NCBI GenBank assembly: GCA_001414485.1
Contig: LLEY01000146.1
Location: 99,308-163,307 of the forward strand
Direction: 5' to 3'
Source of the DNA: Calycina herbarum
Lineage: Eukaryota; Ascomycota; Leotiomycetes; Helotiales; Pezizellaceae
DNA: 64,000 nucleotides
Below the pieces are notes generated by a model. That model was not told the DNA's origin. It saw only the letters and a program-made list of their open reading frames with translations, and did no database searches. Of the stretch, positions 37,148 through 49,677 are shown piece by piece. The first letter of the stretch is position 1; each line of letters begins with the position of its first letter. The position numbers were made by a program, and so were the translations under genes.

Positions 37148-38100
37148 GTGAAACTATTTGTGGGGAATCATCCTGTCAGTCTTATGCTCGATTTGTGGAA
37201 TTTGAGGCAAACTTCTGACACTTGTTTACATTGATGCTGCAGTTCTACGTAAGTGGGAACAAATACATGAGTTAGGAAGAGACCCGAGAAATAGATTGCA
37301 CTTGACGACTGAGTGATAGAGGGCTAACGAAGGAATGATTTTGCGAACCTGGGTGCTTCTTTGAGTGAAGATGAGCGTTGTGAGTGGTAGTGAAGCTATT
37401 CACTTAGAGGAATTCGAGAAGACAATCTGACACTTCTACACATCAAGAATGTGGTTGTGAACCGGGTGATGGATGGTCATCAAAGCAACGATACTGCCAA
37501 GTAAGATGCGACTCTCCGGGAGAGTATGAGCCTCATAGCTGGCGGTAAAACTATCTCTTCTGAGAACTTTGAGGCAAGCATCTGACACTTACTGGTATGT
37601 GAAAACGAGAACGAGCTAAGCAGATATCCGAGAGGTAGATTGCCAGCGAAGCAACGATCTTGCGAGCTGGGAGGACTTTCTAACGTGTTTTGCTATTGAT
37701 GGTTGAAATGCTACTGCTGCAATGCCGAATCAAAACAGCTTGCTTGTGTCACTAACTCACTCTATTGATTTCTGGCATACCCCCTGGTAAGATCGACAAT
37801 GCAGGCGGTTAGCGGGCTTTGAGGTTTCTTGATAGTTTAAAGCTGAGGGGAGGGGGAATACCTCGGGGCTTTCGGATCAAGTTGGGGAATTCTTTCGTCG
37901 GGTGATGCGATAGTTGGCGAAATGGAGTCCATCTTTGTGGGGGAAGAAATGGAAGATGTGATCCTTTGCGGTGAGTGAAATATTGGGGCTTCTGAGACTT
38001 AATATTTTTGGTTAGGTTTCGGTACAGAGACCTGTCACCATGAAGTGATTAACCGGCTAAGGCAAGAGTCAAATAATAGATTCCGGGCTGTGGTAGGGGT
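37097..38100 (+). repeat. Decayed tandem repeat array at the start of gene island 3
   Basis: Recurring motifs in the same order and spacing show an old array of units of roughly 150-200 bp. GCTAGGAAGAG...GAG-like motifs recur at about 37116, 37267, 37614 and 38056 (GGCTAAGGCAAGAGTC). TCTGACACTT recurs near 37211, 37426 and 37576. GAAGCAACGAT..TGCGAGCTGGG-like motifs recur near 37325, 37485 and 37650. GTGAAACTATT-like motifs recur near 37150, 37390 and 37545. The first unit overlaps the right inverted-repeat arm. No coding frame persists. Confidence 0.6.
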
Positions 38101-41100
38101 GTTGAGAAGATGATTGAGTATGCAGCTTTCGGTAAAGTGAGCAAAAGTATTGATCTGATTTGTGGGGTTGAGGAAACTAAGAGTCCCGAACCCTCTCTAG
38201 TGAGGACCGTCTTTCTCTATTCTTCCAAACACTCCGGAGTAATAGTTCGATAATATTGCAAAAATTGAAATTTGCACTTTCTCCTAGACCAACTCGAATA
38301 GTAGTTTCTTAACAGTCCCGCAAGAAAAGTAGGAGAATTAGGTGTACCTAGAAGAAAGTCCGGGTCTCTTACTTACTAAAATGGCATTTGAAAGGCTTTC
38401 CTTCTGGGCATCAATACCGAAATAGAACCCAACAAGGATTTCTTGGCTTCCAGTGAGCTAGTTTCAGCAAAAAGATACAATGATGAAGTGTTGTAGCTTG
38501 CTTAGCTCCTTGTCACTTGTGAGACAAATCTTTTAGACAAGCCTGAAAAGACTGGCCGCATATTCTCGGGGTTGGAGACTCGGAAAATAACTGACATGCG
38601 GTATTATCAGATGAGCAGAGAAATTTCGAAGAGAGAAAGAACGAGGTGTTGAGAAGTGATGTTGAGAATAGAAATAAGGACCCTTGTAAAGCTTGAATCA
38701 CGTAATGACTCGGCATTGGACAACTAATCCCCTTTTGACCAAACCCACAACCTTGTAGCGCCGCATTTTCATATGTCCAAGAGCCTCCCCAAGGACCCCC
38801 GATCTGTGCGTCACGTTAGGGTATTTAGGGGAGATCAGGAACGAAAAGGTGATTTCGCTTATCTTTGGATTGAAAATAAGAGAAGCAAGGATGTACCTCT
38901 AGATCTCGCGACTTCGGTTAGAGGATCATGTGGCAATTCAGCAACGCATCTTGCTGTTTGCAGGAAAGGAAAATAGGCTGAAGATCATGGAGAGGCTAGT
39001 CGATAGGATAGAAACCGGCCTTATCACGGGTTTCCTTCTGTCGTCCGGTTGAATGCAGAAAGATGTGCATAATTGAGTGGATTGCTGCCCGAAGTTGATG
39101 GGGGAGAAAGGTACATACGCGGCTACAACGTGAAGCACCATGATATATCTAAATAGATATTAATGATGGATCAGCGGGGTATTGAACATCTTGGTAGGCT
39201 TGGTAGTCTTACTTGTTACCTCTCAATCTCCAAAATCCAAGGGGCCAAGTCCGTCTTGGACATGCTTCAATACGCCTCCCCGCATTGTGTACGGGGCCCC
39301 ACCACGGTTTCGATGTGAATGTGGAGTTGGAGCAACCGGGTGGATGATTCCCATCTTTTGTTCCCATCCCCAACCCCATATTTGAAAAGTTGAGGATTTT
39401 GGGGTAGCTTCGTTGGCGTCTTCTCGGCAACGCAGTGGATTCTTGGCCCGGAGAAGTGATGTTGCGATGGCTACTTGCATGTCGGTATTTTAATCGTTGG
39501 AGATTTGCTGTACGCTGTAAGTACACGTGTGGGTGAAGGAGGAGGAGTAAAGGAGACAGCCGAACCCCTTTTCCATTATGAGGCTCTAAAATGTTTGTTG
39601 AAGGTCATTGAGATTGGTCAGAAAGAGGCCTCGGATCGGAAAAAACCTAGCGCCGGTTGACCTCACCGCCAAAACCCAGAGCCTCAACACCAACATTTCT
39701 GAATCAACACTAGTGCAGACAAGACAGGTTCATTCTTGCCACCCCGCAGTGCACCCAAAAGCCAAGAACGACGGATAGATCTTGACAAGTGCATGCTCGT
39801 GCAGGCCACGGGGTCGTTGCGAGGCTATCGCAACACAACATCGAAAATACTTGAGTACAACCTAGTTTAGCACGACTCACTGACTGCTGAATAGTGCCCT
39901 TGGCATACCTCTCAAACCATCTTCTCTCACCGGGTACTACCCCTGGCTTCTTGCTTCGCTTGGTTCTAAATTCCCACGAACCAATGGGCTTTTACAATCA
40001 CGCTGTCAAGACATCTATCAAGCATTGCACGGTCACCGAGACGACTTCTCAGGATGGATGCAATCATACTTCTGTTCCTGTTGTCTTGGTGGTTGACTTG
40101 CATACTTCAAAACCCGGAAATGGAATCTTGAAAGAAGAAGGAGACACGGACAGGAGATGGGATGAATGTTGCATCTTCTACCACCAAGCCTTTACTCTCT
40201 ACGTCGAAACCCTCCCCACACTGTCACACACTGTGTTCAAAAATCGTGGAGTTCATGTTTGCAGATCCAATTTAGTTGAAGTTTACTGCGTTCGGATACT
40301 GAATATTTAGAGAATGAGCCAAGGCATGCATTTGCTTTCAAAGTCTTGATTGCATTCAAATGTTAGGGCCGAATGTTGCCCATTATTGCTGTCAACATTT
40401 CCTTTTGCAGTCATATCTTTCTTCAGGGGTTTGTGCATGTTTCGATCTCAGGCCAATGCGGGAAGGACGCTTGTGGCTTGAAAGTGGATTTCCTGTCTAT
40501 ACCCTCATTTTCAGCGTTGAAGTGTAGTGTGACTTTGATGATGCTACAGTCGGAGTCTAGATCACTCTATCATATTTTCAATCAATAATCAATTCGGCTT
40601 AGGGCAGTACCCCACAAACAATCCAGACCCAGCTATCGACGAGACGGTGGAACATCCAAAGTATTGCGGAAGCTCCAGTATTTTATCCATACAGCTTTGG
40701 TCATGGCATCCGGGGAAATATTTCATTGTGTAGCCCTAGTTGTGGGTCTGAGTGCCCTTTCCAATGAGCCAATCTATGTCTCAATTGTCCCCAACACCGG
40801 CAGTAATTGGTGGAAAGCATCTCATGATTACCTTGCAATGTTGCACCTGACACATGTAGGGATTCAATCCCACCTGGTTTGTCTAACATTGCACTGCGCT
40901 ATCTGGATATATTGCATTGCAAGCACGAGGCAGTGTCCCCTCGCTTCCATGGTCAATTTGATAACGAATGAAAAGTGACATAAGGGCCAGAATGGAATTC
41001 CCGAAGCTCGGAATTTCCCTTGTTAAGGCTGAGGCTTTGCCGTTACACCTGCTTCCCATCTGACCCGAAATTGGTGCCTGCCCGATCACTCTTTCATCTG

Positions 41101-41860
41101 TACTGTTGTCATCTTTCTCTTGTCTTTGCCCCCATCGAAGCTCTAAATTCCTAGCCACCATATTCATCATCAGCCAGTGGCTTAATCATGAATTAGGTTC
41201 TACTAGGTCTTTAAAGTTTGTAATCTTCCGCGAAACGCCTCAGCCGGAGTTTACATCATGACGACATTAGCACTAAGCAATCCCACATCTAAAACATTCT
41301 CAAAAAATGGTGAGGGATGTTGGTGCGCATCACGTGCATTGAGATCCATATGGACTTGGCTCCACGGCTTCGCCCTCCTTGGCTTCCCCCTTGGCCATGC
41401 GTCGCTCCATCTTGGCTTCAGCAAATGCCCTCCCTTGACCGCAAATATGCAGAGACTCTCGATAGCAGGTGCATTCGGCCGTTTTGTGTCGGGATGTATG
41501 CACAAAGAGAATGGATCTTCGTCGGTACTTCGTCACAAAAATATCCGCTTTCTTTCGTTGGCCTGGTCCTCGCTGAGTGGTGATGAAGCAACGCAAGTGT
41601 TTCTAGCAACCTCACACAGCGTCTCTTGGAGATTGTAAATACGTCGGTGTCGAGTGTGCGGTGATCGACGCAAACCGAAGCCGTGCTTATCTAAATCACC
41701 TCTGGGCAGTCTAAGATCCCCGCCGGCTTTTTTGCGTGGATAGTTCTCCATGGCGTCTGATATTCTTCCCCATTCTCCACAAGTCGCACATGTCACTTCT
41801 TAACCCCAACACTTCCCCGACTTTGGCAAGCTGATTTCATACTCCTCATACCTGCCGGAT
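38101..41860. other. Long intergenic stretch of gene island 3
   Basis: Normal composition, not RIPped. Open frames up to about 138 codons exist (for example 39894-40310, 41258-41638), but most begin at GTG or TTG, none shows a domain or coherent introns, and frames overlap on both strands. I see no gene I can support. Confidence 0.5.
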
Positions 41861-41867
41861 TATAAAG
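41861..41867 (+). promoter_or_regulatory. TATA box of the four-TM protein gene
   Basis: TATAAAG, 70 nt upstream of the ATG at 41931, followed by a pyrimidine-rich stretch (CCCCTTTCCTCC) typical of fungal core promoters. Confidence 0.6.
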
Positions 41868-41930
41868 CTCTTCACTCCCCTTTCCTCCTTAGCAAATCAA
41901 CATTATTTTCATTACTCAACATACTTCAAG

Positions 41931-42813
41931 ATGACGGGAAAGTTTACCGACAAAGATACTGAGAGATGCAATCACTATGCGAGGTTCATGAAAAACCTCT
42001 CGTTAACACAAGCGAATTGTGTATTTTGGTCGTTATTCGCGTTGGTGCTTATAATGATGTGTGTCAGTTCATTCCAACATCACAGGTATGAACACTTCTT
42101 CGAGAGCTGATGTTGCTGAATCAACAATACTGATATCACCTCACAGATCCAACCAAATTCTCGATCTAGAAAAAGGAATGCCAGCAGAACAAGTAACGTC
42201 AGAAGAATATAAACAAACCGTATACGAACAGCGACGAGGATACTTTAGCATCGTGATGCTTTGTTTTACGGTATCCGTCATCTGCGTTATCCTCGAGTGT
42301 TTTGCCGCTTTCAACATTCAATTCTGTGATGGCGAGGATCTTATTCAACTGTACTGGGGATTCTGGTCAATCCTTCAAGTCGGAAGTCTTATTGCCATTG
42401 TCGGTGTCATACTACAATTCTGGATTATCTTGAGCGGTGTTGGAACCCCACCATGGGCCGTCGCTCTGGGAACACCTGTGTTGGTCTTTGCTGCTTTGGG
42501 ATGGATCCTGAAGTATACATTCAAGGGTGCCTGGAAGAAGGCCCGCGGTCGATATATGTGGGGAGGAAGCGATGATTCCGACAGCAGTAATGATGAGTCG
42601 GATGACGAAAAGAGGGAAGACGGTCGTGAGGCCAACAGATGGCCAAGCAGGGCGTAAGTGCACGTTCTCATAAATTTACCTACATGTTCACGACTAACAT
42701 CATCCAGTGCAACACTAGTTCCAGAATCAGGGCTCGTATCAAGGGATGAGGAAAACAACTCTCGTCCTGATAGCAGTCAAAACCTGTCTCTCAAACGAAC
42801 ACAAACCACTTGA
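41931..42813 (+). CDS. Hypothetical four-helix membrane protein
   Basis: The model is join(41931..42085, 42147..42653, 42708..42813), 255 aa, in frame throughout. Introns are 61 and 54 nt; the second has the classic branch site GACTAAC. The ATG at 41931 follows ACTTCAAG, a good context, 70 nt below a TATA box. Four hydrophobic segments are evident: about 28-48, 85-107, 123-148 and 154-174. After the last comes a short basic stretch (KKARGRYMW), then an acidic serine-rich tail (SDDSDSSNDESDD, about 193-206) and a polar C-terminus. No signal peptide precedes the first helix. No family recognised. The layout suggests a tetraspan membrane protein with N- and C-termini in the cytosol, the tail a possible phosphorylation site. 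This is inference from hydropathy only. Confidence 0.8.
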
Positions 42814-45800
42814 ACGTCCTACCACACCTTGCTCCAGTATCGAACACTGGGACTTTACGAACTTGAATCACTTAGCGACACATATTACGAATTTCATTTA
42901 TCAATGTCGATGCAAATTATTCGACATATATACCGAGCCCTAGTGGTGAATCTTTTGCACCAACGAGACTCTTTTACTTCTTGTTACCATGCTCAAGTGC
43001 TGAGCTGTAGACGATGGATTTGGAAAATTTGGAGTTTCTAGAAAGAGAAGGAATCAGCGAGAATGTGGATTTACTACTGCGAGAATTTGTCATTTTTCGG
43101 TTCGCTTTGGGGGCTTAGGCGACGCACCGAGAGAGTCGGGGCTGAAATTACGCTATGGTTACACTTGTATAGTGCATGACGAGATGCGTACATACAAGAG
43201 GTTATTGACTTCATCACCAAGAATACAAAAAACACTAGCAAAATACTTACAAGTTCGTGCCATTCGATGACTCCGATGAATCTGTGAGAGTCAACATCAC
43301 TTACCGAGTCGTCAGCCTCAGCATATGCGACCCTGTGCTACTCCCCTGAAACCTAGTTCCCACAGGCGTGGTCTTGGTACTAGGTGCCCAATGAACATTA
43401 GGCAGAATGACAGAGTCACATTCGGTATTCTCTTAACGCCGGAGATATTTCTTTGATGAGTAATTTTTCTCCGTATGCACCTAATTCTGTGGAGCCGCCA
43501 ATATAAAATTCTACACGGTAAAGAACACATGAGTGGATTTTAGCCGCCATAAACCTCGTTCTTGGATCTGGATCATGTCCGTTTGTATCCAGAGTCAAGA
43601 TGTCATCATACAGTTCGTTATCTCGACCTATCGGTAGTTTCGGCCACCATTTGTTTCATCATCATCTTAGACTCACACTTTCAACTTTTGTTTCTATTAG
43701 GTCTAGTAAACTTACTAGTATCACAGTGATCATCAACATGAACTCAGATAAGCAGTATCCCCTCGTACTACCAAGCCAATCTGAACGTCACCACTCCCAC
43801 CCCTTTACTCCCCAGCCTCAAGCCCACTAAAGGTCCCTCGCCTCCACTGCCGAGAGCGGGTGCGTAGGGGGAAAAAATGGAGGCTCGGTCTTAATTTTAT
43901 AAACACCAAGACGCCTATTTCCTCGTAAACAACATAAGCCTCCCTCTCACCTCGCCTCTCCTGCCTAATCTTTCAATCTGCGCAGTCGCCAATTTTCCAA
44001 GTCTTCCGTCCGGCATCCAAGCACTTATTCCCGTCGGATAATAAAGAAATAAGAGAGGAAATGATGGACAGCGAAGCCCTTGGCTGGTGATGTACGTTGG
44101 GCTGGATGCCAATGGATGGTACCTTGGCCTTTTTGCGCAGTGCAGTTGAGGTGGGTGAGATGATATATATGTGTATGCGTGGTGTACACGTACCTACAAC
44201 TAGGGCAGCACATGGTTCTCGGGAAGAAACTCGTCGGGAATTATCGGATTTTTTTTTTCGCATTTTACTTTCGGGGTTATTCTCTTCTTGAGTCTACGTG
44301 ATCAGAGATAAATTACGCATTTCTCGAGGACGCCTCTTAAGCGACATCAGATTAAGGAACTTCGAGGGAGATCTTGTGGGGTGAGGTGGGGTACGAATTT
44401 CTTGGTGAGTTGAAATAAATTCTTGCCGTCCAAAAGTCAAAAAGGGGATTCTCTTGCTTGGTGTTTACATCGGAACTTTTATTAACGCGGGATGATGAGG
44501 AAGCCTCGTATCCCTGTTTCAAGCCTCCAGATCGGAGGATGTGGGGGGGTTCCAAGAATTTGATGACCTGAAGTTGCGTTGCTATCTTTAGAGTTTGCCA
44601 CACAAGTACCGGCATACTTACCAAAAAGTGAGTTTGCAATTGGTGATAGTTGAAGTGTGTTGTTGAACTTGTAATAGTGTTGTACATGTACTTCGGGATT
44701 CCGAACTTCCTATGGTTCTTGGCTGGCTGATTGATCTCGGCGAAAGTAGATGTACTTTTTCTCTTGGATGTTGGATTGTGGTGGATGCCAAGGCAATCTT
44801 CGGGAGGGGCTGGATCACAAAAGTGGCTCTTAAGCTTTGACTGTTGGGCTGAAGTATAAAATGATCATTGATATGGAAGTGGCTTTACCCGAGATGAAGA
44901 TATTTGATAACTGTCTTACCAAGATAAAAATGTTTCTAATCTCGGAAATTTACCTGTCTCAAAGATAACACAACGAGACATTTGAGCGATGTAACTCAAC
45001 TGTGGTAACGAGACTCTGTGATTGCTGATGGATAGGTTGGGGAGAAATAGCTTTTCCGACTACCCTCGACTTTGACTGAAAAGACTCGATTACTCTTCTT
45101 CCCCAAACCATGGTGGTATTCCTGTCAGAGAAAAGAATATCACAGTCAGTAGGGATAACATCCTCAATCATAACTTTGTTCATACAAATATACCAAGAAA
45201 TCAACGAACTGAGTAGTTTCACCTACTTCCACACCTTAATTTGCCTTGTTTATTAGCTTCATGAGCACCAAGTTGGATAGCACCTTCCAGAGCGCTCCAA
45301 TCGACCTCAATTCCTAGTTCAGCAGCACCCGTACCAACTTCCTTCTGAGCACTCGATTTTCTGCAATTTGTGATCTCAACAACACTTATTTACTACACAC
45401 ACATACACTAAACTAGCCAGTAGTTCTTGTCACTATTTCCGAATGTCGGAATAATACTATAGAGGGAAAAAATTGAACATCCAAATAACTCCCCTTATTT
45501 AAATTTCTTCTCCCGACATCCGGTATGAATTCCATCCATCTCGCTACCGTGTGAAGCTATAGCCATCCATAGCTCTTGCTCCAAACAACGAAAAAGATAA
45601 TCAAAGCTGCACTACTGACTCGGTAGAGATGAGATTAACCTTCCTAGTTCTTCCTCATCCCTCCCCTCCGTCTTTCTCTTTTCAAAGATAGCATTTCTCT
45701 TGATAACCTCCTCGCAATGTTTTTCAAAGATCTCTCCCGGCCAGCACTAAGACTCTTCGTCCTTCCCTTCCAACAACTACCATTTACCTCAACACGAAGA

Positions 45801-46164
45801 GCTCAATTCCCTTTAGAACCTTCCAACATCTTCGTCCACTCCCCCCTTCGCCTTTCTTCAGCCCAAACAAGCAGCCCTCCTGCCAACCTCCTTCTCGAAA
45901 ACAATTTCAGTGGTCTCCATAGTCAAGCCCTAGAGCACTTCTTCGGCGACCCTCTCTCTCCCCACGCTAGTCCACCTTTCCTCTTCTCAAACCCAGCAAA
46001 CCTTTTGCCAACCTTCACCTCGAAATTCATCTCAATGATCTTCATAGTCAACCTCTCGTTACCCCACCAGGGGGCGCAGGAATTCGCAACTGGTCACCAG
46101 TAGAATCCCTCTGCTTTGCATCCCCGGTTGTCCGACTAAAACTCGGAAAATAGAATTAATTGTC
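42814..46164. other. Intergenic stretch, no supported gene
   Basis: Normal composition. It includes an ATG-started frame at 45717-46103 (128 codons) and one at 43600-43830, both without domains and with overlapping frames on the other strand. The 45717 frame contains an internal near-duplication (...CTCCATAGTCAA and ...CTTCATAGTCAA). I do not call genes here. Confidence 0.5.
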
Positions 46165-46999
46165 CTAAACGACTAGAAGAATTATATTTATATTGAGGAA
46201 AGTGAAGAGCTTCGCAAGGAGGGATAGAGGGAGGAGGGAGAGTATGAAGCTCACGAGATACGTGATAAGAGAATAGAAGGGGCCAGAAGCAAGGTTGAAA
46301 ACAGGATCTTGACATCTCGTAACAAGAGGATGACTCAAATATTCCCCTCTATACCTTCTCAGCACATATCCTGGTTGTAAAAAAACAAAATACAGCCGGA
46401 ACACAAAAATACTGTCCCGTCAGCTTCGGTATCAGCCCTTCATCCCTCGCAAGATGGGCCAAAACAGCAGTAATATCCCCCCCCCCCGCGGAACCTCCAC
46501 CGATAATAAATCCCTTCCCTGGATCCGCACTAAGGTCTTCATAGTGTTTCGCACACCATTTCAAAGCATCCCACAAATTGTAAATCCAGGTTGGGAAGGG
46601 GGTTTCAGGAGCGAGTCGGTAGGAGACGTTAACACACACAGCCCCGAGATCGCGGGAGAAGAGGCGACAGTTTACTTCTTCGTCGGTGAGATCGCCTGTT
46701 GTCCAGCCGCCTTCTTGGTACATTACTATTAATGGCCTACCCCTTCCCTCTCCATTTCCTTGTTCCGGGGAGTAAATCCTGGTCCCTTTCATGAACCAAG
46801 GATATGGGTCCGGGGAGGTAACGAAGGGGCCATTTTTCTTTTAATATAGCGGCTCTTTGGGCGCGGTATGCTGTGTGGGTTTCCCTGCGGAGGGAGGGGT
46901 TGGGGAGTTTAGGGGTCCATCTTTTTTTTTTAGGGATGAGGCGAGGGAGGGGTCTATGATTGCTAGGGTGGTGAGGTATTGTTTTGTGCGGGGGGCCAT
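46165..46999 (-). pseudogene. Alpha/beta hydrolase fold-3 (HSL-type) esterase, broken
   Basis: Homologous-looking pieces lie in order on the minus strand but in several frames. From ATG at 46999: MAPRTKQYLTTLAIIDPSLA. Then in another frame AYRAQRAAILKEKWPL. Then in a third VTSPDPYPWFMKGTRIYSPE through RDLGAVCVNVSYRLAPETPF, the nucleophile elbow GGGSAGGGD and AVLAHLARDEGLIPKLTGQY. Then, shifted again, RYRGEYLSHPLVTRCQDPVF at 46.33 kb. The oxyanion-hole HGGGW/HEGGW motif reads QEGGW. The C-terminal third, with catalytic Asp and His, is missing. Some breaks are near homopolymers (A10 near 46925, T/A runs near 46380), so one or two could be sequence errors. The lost C-terminus and the changed His argue for a real pseudogene. 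Confidence 0.75.
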
Positions 47000-47212
47000 T
47001 ATGGGGGTTTGTGGGTCTTCAGCAGACCTTGGAGTGTAGATATATATACCTAAGTGGCGTGTTAAGCTCTACCAACCGAGGTCCACGTTACTGTATGTAA
47101 AGAAAAGTACATTCACGTATAGACCAAGATTTCGACTGAACACTTGTCTATGAGTTAACACCTCTTCAATAAATACAACCAATATATATAAACCATATAC
47201 ACACCACCCCCC

Positions 47213-48155
47213 CTATCTCAAAACATTCCCCACCCCCGTCTCCATCCACAACTTGGTATACAACCGATGAAGAAACTCAATATGCTCAGGCATAGGTTTC
47301 CCCTCACTCTTCCCCAGACCCTGGAAGAAAGCACTCTTCAACCTAAACTCCGCAACGCCCTCATCCCTCTTCACCTCAACGCCTATCTCGAAGAGCCCCT
47401 CCGATTCGCGCACATCTCTGATTAATGGCGAACCACCGGCGCGAACGACGATGGAAGAGGGGTCTTTGGAAACGACTTCGAAGTGGTCTGTGATTTGGGT
47501 ACCAACTTCGTAGGTTGAGTTGAGGAGTTGTTCGCGGGTCCAGAGTTGGTGCGCTGTTGTGGTGGTGTTTTGATATTTTTTGGAGAGGAAGTGGCGTTGG
47601 TATGCGTAGCCTGGAGGGAGAGGTGTTAGTTATTGCTCTTCTTTTATGCCAGGCCAGGGCTCTGATTCTTGGTAGTCTCTTCATGGTTGAAGCTCCCCAT
47701 TAGATCTTGATATTGAACTCTAGGTCGCGGTACCACGGGGCCTGAAGGCGGAGAGAGGACAAAGAATGCCCGCAGAAGTCTAAACATCACGGAAGCTTTA
47801 TATCATACCCAAACCACCCCATATACCAGCACTAAAGGCCTCAACCAGCTTCCCTTCGCTCTCCTTCTCCAGCAATTGGGGTTTGATTTGCGACAATGGG
47901 ACGCGCTTTATGCAGAGATCGTGGGTAGGTAGGTTCTTGTTGGGGTTATGTCGAAGGTAGGTAGGATGGGAGAGAATTGGGTCTGAGGAGGAGACTGGAA
48001 CGAATTTGGCTGGTGGGAGGTTAGCTAGGAAGCGCATTGAGATAGCAGTAGACAATGGGGAGCAGCTTACAGTTTCTAGTCCAGAACGCGAAACCGGCTG
48101 CGCTACCAGCACCTCCGAGAACGGCTGTGCCGAGGAACTTCTTAATGATTCCCAT
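47213..48155 (-). CDS. Conserved ascomycete protein of unknown function, N-terminal anchor
   Basis: The model is complement(join(47213..47610, 47809..48024, 48071..48155)), 232 aa, in frame. Introns are 46 and 198 nt; both have GTA donors (GTAAGC, GTATGA) and AG acceptors. It starts MGIIKKFLGTAVLGG, then AGSAAGFAFW: one uncleaved hydrophobic helix at about 8-25, suggesting a membrane or mitochondrial anchor. The soluble part contains THDLCIKRVPLSQIKP, a Gly/aromatic stretch FSAGIWGGLGYAYQRHFL, YEVGTQITDHFEVVSKD, and near the C-terminus FFQGLGKSEGKPMP, then FLHRLYTKLWMETGV. I have the impression that this pattern is widespread in filamentous ascomycetes as an unnamed protein; I cannot assign a function. 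It is divergent to the DUF3431 gene, start codons 740 bp apart. Confidence 0.85.
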
Positions 48156-48894
48156 TGTTGAATACGATCAATTGAAGATATCACGAAAGAATGAATGTGT
48201 TGTTTTAACGAGCAGTCGACGTTCTAATTTTCAATCGTCAACCAAAGGCGCTGGGTAAACTCCAGCCTCGTCGGTCTCTCGGCAAAGTGGGCTGTTTGGG
48301 CGGGCTTTGACGGCCTCGACGGCTTCTCATTGGGTGCTTCGTTTTCTTGAGGAAACCAAGAATTGAAGCCAAGAGATACCAAGGCTCGGTTGGAGAAAGC
48401 CAAATGCTTTGGCGAAGGAGATCTTAAGGGGAGCTTTTGGAGCTTGAACTTCATCTTGATACCGAAAAGTATATCTTCAATGTGTTTGCTCGGAATTCTT
48501 GTGTTTGAAGCCCAATTCAGCAACCAGCAACTCCTCCATCTCGAAATAGACAACTGAACTTTCTTCAGCAATTTGCTCCTTTAACTTACCCTTTAGGAAG
48601 TTACTTATTCCAAAATTCTATATACATCAGCTCAAAAAGGTTTCCCAGGATGTTTTTCTTTTCTTTTCCTCGTCAGTCTCTGCTTACGACGGCACTCAAT
48701 CCGAGCACGTTTCACATCTCTTTAAACATGTCATCCCAAAATTTCAGCTCTCTCGCCGCGGAGAACACTTCCACTCCAACCTCACTCCTCAATGACTCTC
48801 TTCATCTCATCTGTCTACTCCTTGCCTCACACACGTTCTCTCCATCCCACCTGATTCCACGAATCGCCACTCGTTATATAAACCCCTCATCGCA
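48156..48894. other. Divergent promoter region with TATA box
   Basis: Lies between two divergent genes. TATATAAA at 48875-48882 is only 13 nt before the ATG at 48895. That is unusually close for a TATA box serving that start, so it may direct another transcript or be fortuitous. A minus-strand frame (48224-48454 from an ATG) lacks support. Confidence 0.5.
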
Positions 48895-49677
48895 ATGTTC
48901 CCATCAGGTCCAAATAGACGCACCCCTTTCCTAGCACATCGACCTCTTCTCCTCCTCGGTCTCGGTCTCTCGGCCTTCTTTCTTTGGAGTCGACTACCAT
49001 CCAAAGAAGAACTATGGATCTCGATTGAAAATAATCCCTCACACCTCACGCAAGCTCTAGTCATCGCAGCAACCACATCCTCAAACCTCACCTGGCTTGT
49101 CCCCGCCCTCAAAAACACACAATGGACACCTCACATATACATCACCGACTCGCCCTCCGCCCCTTTAACAGTGCTGGTGAATAAAGGAAACGAAGCAATG
49201 GTCTATCTAACCTACATAATCCAAAACTACCACACCCTCCCCGATATAATATATTTCCGTCACGACCACGAAGAAGCCTGGCATCAGATCTTCTCTCCCC
49301 AATTTGAATTACAATACCTTAATGTTCTAGAAGCGGAACGACGGGGTTATGTTTCTCCGAGATGTCTTCCGGGTTGTGAGAATATTATTGAGTTATCTGA
49401 ATACCTCGTCTCCCCTCATTATCTGAAGACTTCGACTCCAAGGGATGTACAAATCGCGACATTACTCAAGGAATTTCATGGAATGGTACCGGAGAAAATT
49501 GCGGCACCTTGTTGTGCGCAGTTTTTGGTTAGTAAAGAGGCGGTGATGAGGGTGCCGCTTGATGTTTGGAAGGGGATGAGGATGTGGTTGGAAGAGACGG
49601 AGTTGGATAGTATGGCTGCGGGGAGGTTGTTTGAGTATACATGGCATATATGGTTTGGGATGGAGCCGGTGCAGTAA
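48895..49677 (+). CDS. DUF3431 family protein, type II membrane anchor
   Basis: Single exon, 260 aa. It starts MFPSGPNRRTPFLAHR and has one hydrophobic helix at about 18-33 (PLLLLGLGLSAFFLW), giving a signal-anchor topology with the bulk in the secretory lumen. Family hallmarks: ALVIAATTSSNLTWLVPAL, NKGNEAMVYLTYIIQNYHTL, PDIIYFRHDHEEAWHQ, APCCAQFLVSKEAVMRVP, and near the end RLFEYTWHIWFGMEP. DUF3431 is a fungal family of unproven function, often thought glycosyltransferase-like; this is background, not shown here. Length and completeness fit the family. The next 300 bp to 49.98 kb are non-coding and then composition turns AT-rich. Confidence 0.9.
   Translation: MFPSGPNRRTPFLAHRPLLLLGLGLSAFFLWSRLPSKEELWISIENNPSHLTQALVIAATTSSNLTWLVPALKNTQWTPHIYITDSPSAPLTVLVNKGNEAMVYLTYIIQNYHTLPDIIYFRHDHEEAWHQIFSPQFELQYLNVLEAERRGYVSPRCLPGCENIIELSEYLVSPHYLKTSTPRDVQIATLLKEFHGMVPEKIAAPCCAQFLVSKEAVMRVPLDVWKGMRMWLEETELDSMAAGRLFEYTWHIWFGMEPVQ

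Noticed and set aside
39894..40310. 138-codon + frame
   Set aside because: Starts at GTG; no domain or introns; composition not clearly coding.
41258..41638. 126-codon + frame with ATG
   Set aside because: Several overlapping frames of similar length on both strands; no recognisable motif.
45717..46103. 128-codon + frame with ATG
   Set aside because: Low-complexity Pro/Ser/Phe-rich translation, no family; may be chance openness. Only expression data could rescue it.
48224..48571. Minus-strand 115-codon frame with a presequence-like N-terminus
   Set aside because: Begins at TTG; the ATG version is 76 codons and lies in the upstream region of a supported gene.
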